Counted from the stretch's first letter, positions 1-12,626 are shown. The stretch: 64,000 bases of DNA from Dichomitus squalens LYAD-421 SS1 (GCF_000275845.1 NW_006766943.1:128002-192001); one strand, 5' to 3'. Notes: generated by a model from the sequence alone, not told the origin. Made by a program: numbers and translations.

Positions 1-2442
1 GTCTGGAGTTGGTCCAGAGAAAAAAGCGGTGATCGAAGACGCTTGACCGAGTTGCCCGATAGACCCTAACCTCTGCCATGGCTGAGAATGCTGTGCTTGT
101 CCTGATCGAGCTATAGTCGATGACGCGAACATCTGGCAGCGCGATCCTTTCGCACTTGCCGTAGTAACTATATGAGTCTCTGGGCACTTTGGGGTAGGGA
201 ATTCAGTTTGCGATGGGCGCAATCCAGGTGAGCACCCCAGTCCCTTGATCACAGCCGTATTCTTGTGGAGTCCGCTGCTGAGGGAAGACCACTGCATGCA
301 GGGTCCTCTCAAACTTAGTTCCGGCCTAATTTGTCCGGCTTGTCCTGGGAGAGAAAGTCGAAATGTGGCGTGCAACTGTGAGCCTAATTTGACTCATAGT
401 AGCCCATTGGAGGGGGAGCTTTCATCCCTTGTTGCGTTATATATTCTAATAGAGCGGACCCAATGATCTGCCGAAAACTGTCGTATGCGTCGCCCGACAC
501 CTTCACAGTTTTATTCCACGAAGAACTCTGGCTCGTAGTATGGTGAAATATTGGCGCAGGTTCGTCTTTTTTCTTTTCTATGACCTTTCGATTATCCCAC
601 TCATTCCTAGTCGAGACTACAGCGATGGGACCGCGATCGCCATGCGCCTTGCCTTCATGCACGATTCGAAGCGCTTCTCTAGAGTATAGAGCATCGACAT
701 GCGACAAACTGACGTCTCTGACAGTATTACATGTATGAGTCAGACAAGTACCACCGGGAACACCGGTGTGTCGATCACTGTCTCCCACACCCTGCCAAAC
801 CGCACCCTACAGAACTCAGGCTCAAACTCGCGGGTTTGCCCGACGATCTTCTTGCAGAAGAACTGCCCAATTTGGGTCCTTCTAGTAGCTCGTGAAAGCG
901 GTATGCAAGAAACAGGGCACCACAAATAATCTCAATCCGGCTCGAGAACCAAGCCAGGGAAATCAGTGGTGTGTCAAAAGACTTTAGCATGTCATATAAT
1001 CCAGATGTCGAGAAGACTATACTCCACCCGCCTTGCCTACGTCTTGGTGGGTTCGTTCGTTCCTACTCACGAAGCGTTCGATACTCATGGCGGCTAATTG
1101 AGTGCGTCACATCCCTATGAGTTGTTGGAGCCCTTGTTGGCTGAAACGTACCGTGCTGATCCCTTGTTGTCCCCGGAGCATCCAATTAGCGGTCATTACT
1201 CGGTGGTTCGTGCTTGAACTTCTGTCCGCTATGGGTAGCCCAGCGTGTTCTAGAGCGTTTCGCCGGAAAAATCGGCAGGATATCCATCAGCATGCGATTC
1301 CACGGGCATTCTGTGTCCCATCTTCGATGGTCAGCTTGCTCCGCTGCAGCATCACGACTCCACCCTTTCAGTGAGTCTGCGGCAAAGTCCCGGTGAGAAT
1401 CAGTGCAAGTCGACGTCACAGCCCATTCAATTATGCGCAACAGGTGTGTATCTCCGAAACAGTGCGGTCGTTAGGAGGCTGAACTTCTGATGTTGTCGTT
1501 TCAGTCCTCGTTTATCCGCATGACTACTAATTCTCCCGATGATGAACCACCAGCATGCTCGGCACCAGACACATGAATCGCCATTTGTATTCGCTTTTGA
1601 TATCACAAAGGCGGTGGCTTCGGACTCCAATCTGGGACTTCCTCCTCTCGCACGTATCGCCAGCTAGGTGTACTTGCGGCTATTGGCGGCAGCAATATCG
1701 TCGTTGACTCTCCTCTCCAGCTGGTTGCACAAGTGCATCATGACAACTCAGTGATTCGATCGTCGGTTGTCGACAAACATGAAACCGACCGGCGTCCCAA
1801 GCCATCTGTTACGGCGCTTCAAGTCTGCAAATGATTGATATTGTCCTCACTCGTGACCTCAGCTATGTCTTCTGGAACCAAAGACCCTTGAAGAGTGCCT
1901 CTAGCGCGCAGTATGTCTTATAACGAACTGGCACCCCTCGTCCGCTGGGTGCGGCATTCGCACGGTCCGTACCGACGGTGACAGAGTTTAGGGATCCGGC
2001 CATGTCCTCTAAATGGCCTTATAAGCCCACACTTTCACTAGTACTATTCACAAGACGTAAGGGAGCATGTGGTGACCATACCATATAGTGCTACTTATGT
2101 ATATACGTGATATTTCACCGCGGAGGCTACTAGTAGCCACGATGTTAGTACTAGGCCTACTAGTACCGCTATGTCCGTACTTGTGCGACGTGTGCCATTC
2201 AGCAGCAAGTACTAGTGCTGTATCATGATAGTTATTTCAAGTCGATATATGCGGTGCGAGTTCGGGCCGGGGGGTATTTCTATGCAGAGATCCGATTCAA
2301 CGACGCGATGAGGAAGACGAACCTCGGAACGAATGGGATGCACATCACTGGCCGAACGCCGTCGGCGCCTATTCGGGAAACCCCGGCGTGTACCCAGCGC
2401 CCGAGCAACGTCTTGCTCACCGTCCGTAACGTTGGCCAAGCT
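1..2442. other. Gene-poor stretch, no gene resolved
   Basis: No reading frame here resembles a known protein. The longest candidate is on the minus strand at 384-788 (up to 134 codons, C-terminal part rich in Ser/Lys and ending APPPMGYYESN); it has no recognisable domain and may be a decayed exon. At 2035-2220 the DNA is unusually rich in TACTAG/CTAGTA palindromes just upstream of the NDUFA9 gene. Confidence 0.4.
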
Positions 2443-4209
2443 ATGTTGGCCGTCTCTTCGAAATGCGTGCGCGCATCACGCGCTCTCGCCGCACAAAAGG
2501 TCTGTTTCATGTTGTGGATACACCGCGTCGACGTCTTCCAGCTCACGGGTACCCTTGCGAATGTAGCGAGCCCTCCATGACCTAACTACACTCCCCTCGG
2601 GGAAGACTACAATTCAGTACGGTCCTCCAGGACGAAGTGCAAGCTCTGGGCACACCGCGACTGTGTTTGGTGCTACAAGCTTTTTGGGCAGATACCTTGT
2701 GGCGAAGCTCGGTATGTAATGCTACCCACTGTGTCACAACTCTCTGTTATTGCGTTGGAACGCTTACTGACGATTGTTGCTGGGCACAACAGCCAAGGTG
2801 GGCACGCACGTCGTCATCCCTTACCGTGACGAGGACGAGAAGAGGCATCTGAGGGTCACTGGGGATCTCGGGCAGATCACATCGTTGGTGCGTATACAGT
2901 TTCTTCTCCTAGGTGGTAGGCGCGTCAGCGCGTCGGGTGCAGGTGGCATGATAGTTGAAGTGTGTTGCCGTATTGGTTGCAGGAGTGGGATCTGCGCCGG
3001 CCTGATCAGATCGAGGAGTGTCTCAGACACTCGGACATCGTTTACAACCTCGTGGGTCGGGAGTACGAGACCAAGTACGTCCCTTTCCCTGTTGTCCGGC
3101 TCCCTTCTAACGAAGGCACGCGTCTCGTGTAGGAACTTCACCTACGACGACGTCCATGCCAAGGGTGCCGAGGCCATCGCGAGCATTGCATACCAGAACG
3201 GCGTTGATCGCTTCGTGCATGTGTCTCACCTCAATGCGTCGCACGACTCCCCGTCCGCGTTCTACCGCTCGAAGGCCAAGGGAGAGGAGCTCGTGAAGGA
3301 GGCGTATCCAAACGCGACGATCGTCCGCCCTGCCACCATGTTCGGCTACGAGGACCGGCTGTTGAACAACATGGCGAGTAAGCACACATCTCTACATATG
3401 CTCCGTTCCAGTACGTTAGTGTAAACGCATCATTTCATCTTGACAGTCTGGCCAATCTGGTGGAAGCTGAACCATATGCAGACGAAGGTTCGCCCCGCTC
3501 ACGTACGTGTCCCGCATGATTCCTCGCTCCCGACTCCGAAACGGAACCTGTGACGCTGACTTTTAGCTGCTTCGGCTTTGCAGGTGCTCGACGTTGCTCA
3601 GGCGCTGGCGAACACCCTCCCTATGGCGGCACTCCCTGGCACCTTCAGTCTCCCGGGCCCATCGACTTTGACATACGAATACCTGCTCACGCTAGTTTCC
3701 ACTATCACCTACAATCCGCCGTCACGCGCGCCCGTAGTGCCAAAGTCGGTCGCGCTCGCCCTCTCCAAGCTCGCGCAGAACGTGTGGTGGCCTATGCTCA
3801 GCCCCGACGAGGTTGTGCGGAGGTACATAGACGACGTGGACGTTCCCGGCGATTGGGACGTATTCGGCGTCATCCCAGACGAGATTGAGGAGCACGCCAT
3901 CACGTACCTGAGGAGATTCCGATCCGCGTACGTGTTATTCTCATACCCTTCTTCCCAAATTCTTTCTTGCTGCGATTCCTGCGAGTTCTGTCTCCCAACC
4001 TCCCCCGTTCCCGTGTGTCTGTGCTTGGCAGCATCATCGCCAGCCAATCCGCGCACAAACGAGGACGTCAGGGGTGGAATCCGTGGCTGGCTGCGGTTTG
4101 CGCGTGTTGGAGCGTGCACTGATAAACTAACGTTGGCCGGTTTCGCAGGGACAACTTCTCGCGGCCGGTCGTTTTTCCCGCCTCCCGGGAAACTTCCTCG
4201 GTGGGTTGA
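2443..4209 (+). CDS. NADH:ubiquinone oxidoreductase 39/40 kDa subunit (NDUFA9-like)
   Basis: Accessory subunit of mitochondrial complex I, an atypical short-chain dehydrogenase/reductase fold that binds NADPH structurally. Eight exons join in phase: 2443-2499, 2567-2711, 2793-2887, 2983-3074, 3133-3377, 3447-3502, 3584-3927 and 4149-4209, giving 364 aa, a normal family length. The first exon is a mitochondrial presequence (Met, Arg/Lys/Ser/Ala rich, no acids). Exon 2 holds HDLTTLPSGKTTIQYGPPGR and the Rossmann loop TVFGATSFLGRYL. SDIVYNLVGREYETK and RPATMFGYEDRLLNNMA follow, all characteristic of the fungal 40 kDa subunit. The start is the first ATG giving a presequence. The last intron (221 nt) is long for this genome, so the final 19 residues are the least certain part. 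Confidence 0.9.
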
Positions 4210-5054
4210 TTCGCTAGCCCCGAACATCCGTTTTGAGTCAGCGTCGCTGACGTTACATTTTGCGCGATGCGTGACCAGTACGACCTGCAGGCATGAGTGC
4301 TACAATCATACAATGGGGTGATGTTCGATGCACTGCCCGGAACGTAACGTCATTAGGCTTGAGATAGCGGCTTCGGTCTGTCTGTCAATGCGATACAGAT
4401 GCTACTACTCTAGTGCTAGCCGGCGGGGCCACCGTCTGATGCAGATGACTCGTCGTTGTGACGTCTAGAATTGGTCCGATAGGAATACGGACTTCGTGAC
4501 GAAGCGTCGTCATACGCTGGGAGACCAATTTCGCTGATGCGCCCTTCCGACTCCCAATGGACGACGCGGGCCCACCAAACGAGAAGCTATGTTTATGCTG
4601 TAGCGCTGCCACGCCAGCTGCTGACATACGTCTGATTGGATTCGCAAGTTCGGAGACATCGGCGTTGGCCAGCTGGATCTTTGACATGGACGTGTGCAAT
4701 TCGCAATTGCCCGGAGAAGCTGAGGCTTCTACGTATTGGACGGGATGGTCTGATGGTGGCACACCGTGACTGGCTGAGGCCTGGGCGAACAGTGTGCCGC
4801 GTTCTATGTATGTATGTATCAGATATGGGACGTATGACGGCAACGGAAGGCCGCGTGCTCAGGATGCTGTTGAGCGTGACGCTTTTCATTTCGGTCTTTG
4901 GGCGCGCGTGCGCGGGCGTATAGTGCGGAGGGGCATGGAGGGAGGGATGCGAGCATCACAATAAAGGGCTCTATTATATGGTACATGAGTTGTAAGTGTA
5001 CGGTTGCATGCATGCGAGTGGGGTGGGTAGCGGTCAGAATCGAGAGGGAGGAGC
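4210..5054. other. Intergenic between NDUFA9-like gene and TOM22 (convergent)
   Basis: The two neighbouring genes converge on this 845-bp stretch. Several short frames exist on both strands but none has a recognisable motif or plausible exon structure. I read it as 3' UTRs plus spacer. Confidence 0.5.
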
Positions 5055-5573
5055 TCAGAGTGGTGACTTGGGCGGGTTTTGCGGCTGGCCTGGCTGAGGG
5101 TACAAGGAGCCAGGGGGCGCGAGCATCTGGACAGATATTGTCAGTGTCGGAGTACACGTCAGACGGTCAAATAGAGTATCTGGCGGAATGAGACGCACCT
5201 GCGCGCCCTGCTGTTGGGCGAGCATCTCCTTCTCCTGCTGCACGATCTTGGCCTCGTCCTCGAGCACGAGCGCGAGGGGCAGGCCAATGAGGAGGGCGGA
5301 GGTGGTGACAATCCAGACGAGGTTGCCGACGACCTTGCCGGTCGTCTTGAGCGCACCGACGGTGTTGCCGAGCTTGGTAGAGATGCTCTGGCGCGTGGTG
5401 GGCGGAATGATGTCTGCTAGGGCGACGATACGCTCGTAGAATGACTCCTCGCCGTCGAGCTCGGAGCCGACGGAGGAGAGAGAGACGGACGATGACGTGC
5501 GAGACGAGGAAGGGGAGGAGTAAGGGGAGCGGGAGTCCTGCTCCTTCTCTTCGACGATCTCGACCTTGACCAT
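5055..5573 (-). CDS. TOM22: Mitochondrial import receptor subunit TOM22
   Basis: Central receptor and organiser of the TOM translocase in the outer mitochondrial membrane. The N-terminal half is acidic and Ser-rich (VEIVEEKEQD, ELDGEESFYERI), as expected for the cytosolic presequence-binding domain. It is followed by ADIIPPTTRQSI and a single membrane segment around residues 80-105 (VGNLVWIVTTSALLIGLPLA), then EDEAKIVQQEKEMLAQQQGAQ. ATG at 5571-5573. Exon 1 is 5199-5573. A canonical GTGCGT...CAG intron at 5127-5198 separates it from a Pro/Gln-rich intermembrane-space tail at 5055-5126. The intron is 72 nt and has no in-frame stop, so spliced (148 aa) and retained (172 aa) forms are both open. 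Confidence 0.9.
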   Translation of the reverse strand: MVKVEIVEEKEQDSRSPYSSPSSSRTSSSVSLSSVGSELDGEESFYERIVALADIIPPTTRQSISTKLGNTVGALKTTGKVVGNLVWIVTTSALLIGLPLALVLEDEAKIVQQEKEMLAQQQGAQVRLIPPDTLFDRLTCTPTLTISVQMLAPPGSLYPQPGQPQNPPKSPL

Positions 5574-5904
5574 GATGGAGGTGTTTTGTTGGGAGGAGGG
5601 AGTGCTGGGTGGTCTGCGACGGTGACGATGGCAGCTGCTGCGACGTGCGTCCGCACCAGCGCCACAGCGGCCACCCGAAAATTGGCGTGACCGGTATATG
5701 TGACGTGTGTGACATGGAGGGCAGATGGTTCGGTGCCGAGAGGGATGAGCTGCGGGGGGAAGGCGCCTAGCGGGCGCGTATGTAAGAAGGCGGAGGCATT
5801 TGGCATTGCGGGTGAGACACTGCCAGTCCTCGTCTCATTCCAGTAAACACGCCCCTTGCCTGCACGGACACATCCTACTCTCCTCCTCGTCGCCCACCAC
5901 GTCC

Positions 5905-8900
5905 ATGGATCCCTCCGACAACAGGGAGGGCTCTCCCTCCGCCTCACAATGTGCGTGCCCCCCTTGCCGCCGTGCCCCGTTCATGGAGCCACCCGGTGTG
6001 CTCTGTATTGATTGACTCCCGTGCCAGCCTTCAATTTCTCCTCGCCCACAATGCAGAATCAGATCCACGAGCTCGCCAAGACCCTCCCCCCTCCCAGGAA
6101 GCAGAACACCGCTTGCGACGCCTGCAGGTCCGTTCACCGCGCTTGTGGCATGCCTATATGTAGACCAACGCGTTTCTTTGACAGAGCCCGGAAGGTCAAG
6201 TGCAACCAGCTACCAGGCCAGGATAAGGTCCGTCCCTCATCGCGTTATCTCTCGCCCTCATCTGTCCCGCTCAGTACAATCCCGCGTACAGTGTCAGGTA
6301 ATGCATGCCACACCACCCCGTCCGTCTGCCATCACAGACACGCTCTGACCGCGTCTGTCGCGATAGCACTGTCTCTCCAAAAATTATCCCTGCACGTAAG
6401 TCCCATGTGCACCTCGCTTTGGTGTGAAACTGGCTCATGTGGCCGTGTACTAGCCATTTCATTCAGCAAGCCACCACTGAGAAGAAACGGAATGCTGCGG
6501 CCGCCAAGAGACCGCGGACCCTGTCCGCTAGCAGCTCGAGGTGGGTGTGCACGGACTGATTGGGACGCTGCCCCTACTCACCTTACGGCAGCGGGCCATC
6601 GTCGAGCTCCCGTCTGTAAGTCTCTTTTTACCCTGGTATCTTTTCATCCATTCCTCAGCCCCGGCCCCGGGCAATCACGCATGCAAGATTGCTGCGGTCC
6701 TGCATTTCTCATGTTTCGACGTGTCCCACAGACAGTAAACATTGAGACATGGGAACGGCAACACACTATGTCTTGGGAACAAGGCACTTGAATGCATGGG
6801 CACGATGCCTTCCCTCGTGCAGTCTATGCGCAGTTTCCCCCGTCACGACACGGGCAAGTCTGAGACGGAACGCGCCGCTGATGCAATGACGGTTATTCAG
6901 CAATAGCTTCAACAGCGGTTCCGCAGAACACATGGCTCCAGGAACCCCTCACTCGTATCAACCGGCCGGTAGTCAATTGCCCATACACGGCGGCCCGTTC
7001 CCTCGGGCCAACTCTATAACGCAAGAGACCCCGACACGCGACTTGCTTGCATACATTTTCTCGCCGCCGGAACCCCTAAGGTTGGTAATTTGGCATCGAT
7101 TCGCTGTCATGTATCTTCCATCGTTCTGATCTGCCCGAACTTTAAAGCCAGAGCGCCCAGGTGAATGGTTCGAGGCTTCCCGCTGCCTACAGCGAATGGG
7201 GCGCCCTTGCTCACCGTCTTGCCGAGGAGAACTTCCGCATAGAGTACGTCCGACCTTCCGTTCTATCATCGCAACGTCACATAGTGCGGCATACGCGGGG
7301 CCTCGGCAGCCTTGATTATCGAAATTGGCCGTATCTTCGTCGAATTCGATGAAGTGTCCCATGCGGCCGTGGTTCGTGCTAACACCGGACTAATCTGTCA
7401 CGCACGCAGATTCGCACTCGACCTCGTGGAGGTCTTCTTCCAGATCGTCCACTCCCGGCTCCCGCTTTTGAACCCAGCGCAGACCCGCACGCGTCTGCAC
7501 TACAGCCTGCAGTCAACGAACGGCGGAGCGTCTCCGAATAACCCGCAAGGCGGTACGGGCCAGCTTGGGCGGAGCAGCAACAGCCCTCCCCACGGCGGGC
7601 CGCAGCAAAAACCTCTGCACCCTGCGTAAGTGTCAATCTGTCTCCTTGTTTCCAGCCGCGTGCGAGAGCAGTTCGGCGAGGCAGCTGACGCGTTGTGCGT
7701 GGCTCAGGCTGGTCGCCACGGTCATCGCGTGGGGCGCGAAATTCTCGGAGCACCCCCTCTTCATTGCGGACCGGCACCATAACAAGGGGCAGAGCGCGTT
7801 GGCGAAGGTGCTCATCAATCGTGCGAGGGATCTCGCGGAAGACATGAAGGTGCACAGAATCCCGAGTGCGGACCACGTGGTTATCGCGCTCTTAATTGAG
7901 CCGTTGCAGAGTCGTGAGTGCGGGCCCGTGTCGTTGCTGTGCGTGCGATGTTGAATGCTGTGTCGATTGCGCAGAGAGTCTAGAGCACAATGCTGGTATG
8001 CTCTGTTCTCAGTTGAGACTATGTGATGGCTGAGTCGCGTTTGTTCTGTTGCAGGCTTCCATGGGTTCTGGCTGGGGTCCGCGATCCGATTACTGCTAGA
8101 TTTGCAGGTCAGTCTACCCAATGTGCTTTTATCTGAGTTCATCATTGACACCCAGACGCTAGATCAACCACAAATCTGTCATGTCGAATATTCAAGATCC
8201 CGAAGCCCGAGGGACCATGATTTTCGCATGGTGGATGGCCTGTCTGGCCGATGCCTACCGCTCCGTGTATTATCGGCGGAAACCGATGCTGTGCGTGCCG
8301 ATCTTCCGTTTACATCTAGACGCTGCTGCGAACCGCAATCTCATGGACTTTTGTCGCAGTGATGACGACGACTACGACATCGACTTCTACACCGTTGGTC
8401 CATGTCCCCCAGATATTATCGAGTCGCATGCGCCGCAACCGTCTCCCAGGGAACAGTTAGAGGCACGTCTCGAATCTTCGTCTATCAGTGTCGTGATGTA
8501 TTGAATACGGCACAATCGTTGCATTTAGTTCTTGGTAAGAACCAACCGCGACCCCGACCATCTCCTGTCGTCGTCGTTGCTAACTAGAGACCTGTGCGGC
8601 GATGTTCAGGGGTACTACCGCGCAGCGCATGCTCTCGCTAGGATCGCGCGACAGATGTCTCGCCAGTTGTGGCGACCAGCGACCGAGTCTGACGGCGTCC
8701 CGCTGGACGTCCTCGCTGGATTCATGGCTATGCTGACCGACTGGAGCAAGGACCACCTCCAGCACGTCGGTGTACCCAGTAATTTCGAGGCGGAGTGGGA
8801 TTTTGTCAGTGCCGTCACAGCTTGTGCGTGTCTTCTTCGCTGTTATGGGCCAGGGACTCAATGTTGATCGCGTGTAGGTGCAAGCGACGCGACATATCAC

Positions 8901-9659
8901 ATCATGTGGATCATTCTCTACAATGCCTTGGAGGACTTCGGCATCCGAGAGGTCAACGATGTGACGCGCACAGGCACCTCTGAGACGCTCCTCCCACAAC
9001 ATGCGCAGATCGAGGAGACGAAGCGCAAAGTAGCGAGTGAGGCGCTGCATGGCGCGTTGCGCATCGCCGGCCTGGTCAGTTCTCTTCTGCGAGCTTATAT
9101 GTTATTTTGACTGCGGGCGCTCACGCCCGTAAATGTTTCGTAGGCCGGCGTCTTGGCATCCAACGGCTACTTGGTACGTCCCGGTCCTCCCGCCTCCGAC
9201 CCGCGCATACGGCGCCGCTGACCAGGCACTTTCTCCTCGTCCCTTCGCCCCCTTCTCTTCGCGCCGCTATCTCCTTCCTGCGCTTGTTTCTTGTCTCCGC
9301 ACACGCCAACACTACCGCGTCGATGATGACGGCGATGGACGATCCGCGAATCACAGCGGCTCGATTGCGCAGTCATGCATGTCAGCTGCATCCAGGCCGG
9401 CATGCTCCTCGCGCGTATGGGCCGCCCCGAGGTGGCCAACTGCGTCACCGGGCTTGAGCAGTACGCGTACGCGTACGAGGAGTGCGCTGAGGCCGCCGCG
9501 GAGATCAAACGCATCTACAACCAGACGCTGTCCGGGGAGCTCGACATGGCGCCCTCATCGACGACGAACTCGCGCGCGACGCCGACCGAGGCCGTGTCGA
9601 GTCCCATGGCGAGCACGGCGATGAACGTCGACCAGCCTATGTACGGTGTGAGCTTCTGA
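5905..9659 (+). CDS. Zn(II)2Cys6 fungal transcription factor
   Basis: Binuclear zinc cluster regulator, nuclear. The DNA-binding domain is encoded across exons 6028-6127, 6185-6227, 6292-6297, 6367-6395 and 6454-6540 and reads NTACDACRARKVKC, NQLPGQDK, CQ, HCLSKNYPCT. That gives C-x2-C-x6-C-x8-C-x2-C-x6-C, a complete cluster. Exon 6292-6297 is only 6 nt and supplies the fourth Cys. A linker with Ser/Ala tracts follows, then a fungal-specific TF domain: EVFFQIVHSRLPLLNPAQ, IAWGAKFSEHPLFI, GFWLGSAIRLLLDLQ, FAWWMACLADAYRSVYYRRK, GYYRAAHALARIARQMSRQL, LARMGRPEVANC. Later exons resolved at 7148-7243, 7410-7625, 7708-7913, 7975-7995, 8055-8107, 8163-8290, 8360-8497, 8588-8823, 8878-9074, 9144-9173 and 9357-9659. 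The stretch 6616-6930 is not resolved. Target genes cannot be inferred. Confidence 0.85.
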
Positions 9660-10104
9660 TTGCACTGGGTTCTGCGCGTTAGCTCTTGGTCTTCTGTGTG
9701 AGTTGATGTACGTTGGAGACGGACTGTCTTGGAATCTAAGGGATCGTGTCTGGAGGATAGAGGGAAGGTGTCAGAATATCTTGTCCGTGTTTTAGCCTGT
9801 AGTTTGTAGCTTTTGTCGTGTTGTCGACCATGTTGCCGTCGTACCATCGCTGCGTTGGGTTATCGGAGTATGTCTTGTAGTAGCATCATAGTATCCCCAC
9901 CCCCTCCCTCCTATATCAATAGAGCACGGTCGTATGTATCTGGCATATCATGGACTACGGTGTTTGGGAGATCAGACAAAAAACTGTAAGCTGTAGTACG
10001 AATATATGCATTACATGCGCACAGCAGCCAAGGCGTGTACAAGAGTACAACTCAAAATGGTAGCTCGTCTGATTAAACAAAGCGTATGGTGGATAAGCCG
10101 AGCG
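9660..10104. other. Convergent intergenic spacer
   Basis: 3' ends of the Zn2Cys6 gene (+) and UTP3 (-) face each other across 445 bp. Only AT-richer sequence with short poly-purine tracts and possible polyadenylation regions (for example ATCAATAGAGC near 9915) is seen; no gene. Confidence 0.5.
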
Positions 10105-12500
10105 TTATAGGCGGACGCTCTTGATCGTCTGCGAGATACCGGTCTTCTCGCCACCATATTTGCTCGCGTCGACGCCGCCCTTGTAGACCGCTCGTTGCGA
10201 GGCAACCTTCTTCTTGGCTTTCTCGTACTTCTGCCGTTTCTTGACGCGTGGGTTGCGCACCGACTTCGAACGTTTTGGTGTGAGGCCTTTGTTCTTGAGG
10301 ATCGCGCGAGTGAGCGAGCGCGGGCCATCCACACCTTCGTCGTCGACGATACTGTTGACATTGTTAGCCCCATGCATGCGCAATGAACAGGCAGCGTAGC
10401 ATACCGAGCAGCCGCAGCAGCATCCTCGTACTCCTGCTTCCTTTTCTCCTTCTTTTCCTTCGACTTCCGTTTCACCAATTCATAGTACCCATCCGCCTCC
10501 CCGCCGCTCTCCTCGTCCTCGTCCTCGTCCTCCCCTCCTCTTCTCCGCTTCTTCCCGTTCTTCCCGTTCGTGTCCCGATCGACATCCATTTGTAGCTCAG
10601 GGTCAACGTCGTCCAAGTCCGCGCCTTGCGCCTCGCGCTCCCTCGCCTTTGCGACCTCCTTCGCCAGCCGTGCTTCGCGCTCCTTCTTCCGCTCGCGATA
10701 CGGGATATCGTCGTCGCCTCCCATATTGGCTGCACGAGCACCGGCGCGGCGCGCGGAAGTGCTCTCGATGCGCGCGACGTGGAAGCGCAAAGACTTCTTG
10801 CGAGCCTGCTTGTCCGCCGCGTCTGCGACGTCCAGCGCAGTCGCTTCTCCGTAGACGTCGACCGTAGCGTCCGTCGCTTTTGATTTCTCCTTCTTGGAGG
10901 ACTTGGAGGGGGCAAGGTCGGGCTCGACGAGATCGAAAACGGGCATTGCGAGTTGTGCACTCGCGTCTGTCGCTTTGCGCTTCTTTTTGGGAGGCTCGGG
11001 CTCGCCGTCGGCGACCTTGGACTTGCGCTTCGTCTTCACCGAGTCCTTGCCTGCACGGCTGTCCTTTCCGATGGTCTTTGCCTTGGGCAAGTCATCGCCG
11101 TCGACGTCGATGAAGCCCTCCGCTTCGCGCAGGAGCTCCTCTAGCTCGTGCTGCTCCAAGCCTTTCCCCTTCTTCTTCAGTGTATTGTTCCCGGCCCATA
11201 GGTCCTGCGCGTCCGCTTGCCAGTCAAACTCTTCGTCCTCCTCATCCTCGGAGTCGTCGAGATCGGACGAGCCGAGGCCAGATTCGTCGTCGGACGCTGC
11301 GAAGTCAAGCTCCTCGAGCGTGTGTAGGGATTGCTTGAGTGTTAGCAAACGCGGGAGAATGGGATGCGCGCGGAGGAGCTCGGGGCGTTGGGTATATTTC
11401 TCGGAGGCGCGGAGGTGGAGGTAGAAAGCGAGGGTGGTTGCGTATGTGAGCAGGGCCTCTGTAGTCCATGAGATTGATGAACATGGGAGCTAAGAAGGAA
11501 GAGAACATGAGGACGTACGATAGTGTAGGTGCATCATACTGAGACTAAGAGCGTCGGGATTCTCAGCCTGGAGTCTGGGAGCAATAGTCAATTTTCTGTA
11601 GGTGCGCATGTACGTAAAGTACGCACTTCTCGATCTTGGCCTTGGACTTGACGATGTTGTACGCTACGTCGTCCCAGTCGTGTGCCAAAGCGAGGGCTTC
11701 TGGGTTCGTCTTCTCCAAGTGCCGCAATAACGACTGCTTGTCTTGTGGCAATTGGACCACGGGCTGCACGGGCTCGTCCACAATACTGAGTCATGCTTCA
11801 GCGTGACAGCTACCATGAAAATGCACAATGACATACCCATCCTCATCCGGCAAACCCTCAACCACATCTCCCAGACCGAAGTCATCATCCGCCATAGCGT
11901 CCCGCACCTTTGCCTGAAGCCGCTTCGCCTCCTGCTCCTCCAGCTCAAGTGCTTCCTCGTCGTCTGACTCAATCTCGTCAGCGTTCGAGGCGTAGTACGC
12001 GGATTTCTTGGTCCCCCAGCCTTCTTCCTCCTCCGACTCGCTCTCCTCCTCTTCGGACTCGTCCTTTTTGGTCTTCTTTCCCTTCTTCTGCGTCTTCTTC
12101 TGCTTCTGCTTCTTGGACGCCGCCGCCGCAGCGTAGTGTACGTCGTCGATGTCGTCGTCTTCGTCCATACCATCCCCATCCTGGTCCGCATCTTCCTCGT
12201 CTTCTGAGGGCGAATCCTGCGGCATGCCTTTCAACGCAAAGACCTCGTCTTTGTCTCCATCCTCGTCACCGCCGTGGTCATCTCCCTCCAGGAGGATCTT
12301 GTCTCTAGACGCATGGACTGCACCGGCATTAGCTATCCACCCGCGGACGTCCTATGAGATAGACGGGGCGTACACTGATCCTCCTCGTCCATCGGGATAT
12401 CCGCGGCAGTATTCCACCGCTTCATCTTGCTGTCTTTGCGGTCCACGCTTCTCGGCTTTTTCTGCGCGGCCTTAGCCTTCCCTGAGCGTCGGCGGACCAT
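10105..12500 (-). CDS. UTP3: U3 snoRNP / SSU processome protein UTP3 (SAS10)
   Basis: Nucleolar component of the small-subunit processome needed for 18S pre-rRNA processing. Six exons: 12374-12500, 11837-12317, 11627-11785, 11519-11574, 10405-11458 and 10105-10351; junctions stay in phase and give 707 aa. The N-terminus is basic, followed by DQFHASRDKILLEGD and long acidic/KE runs (ESEEEEGWGTKKSAYYASN) that are typical of the family. The Sas10/Utp3 middle domain is NPDALSLSMMHLHYQALLTY with RAHPILPRLLTLKQSLHTLE. The conserved C-terminal domain is SLTRAILKNKGLTPKRSKSV, RNPRVKKRQKYEKAKKKVAS, GISQTIKSVRL. ATG chosen at 12498-12500 because the conserved N-terminus begins there. The acidic stretches make antisense frames look long; these are shadows. 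Confidence 0.93.
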
Positions 12501-12626
12501 GGCAGACGACAGTACAAGCGGAAGAGGTTCAGCAGAAGCGCTTGTAGCAGCTGAAGCAAACTCCCAAAATCTTGACGGCTCGTCTGCTTAGCGAGCCACG
12601 TGGGAAGACTCGTCTCATCGTCCAAA

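Noticed and set aside
6239..6297. Longer exon ending at 6297 instead of the 6-nt microexon
   Set aside because: Using the earlier acceptor near 6277 gives YNPAYSV in place of the Cys and breaks the zinc cluster.
10880..11424. Long plus-strand frames rich in Ser/Arg
   Set aside because: Antisense of the acidic and KE-rich coding exon of UTP3.
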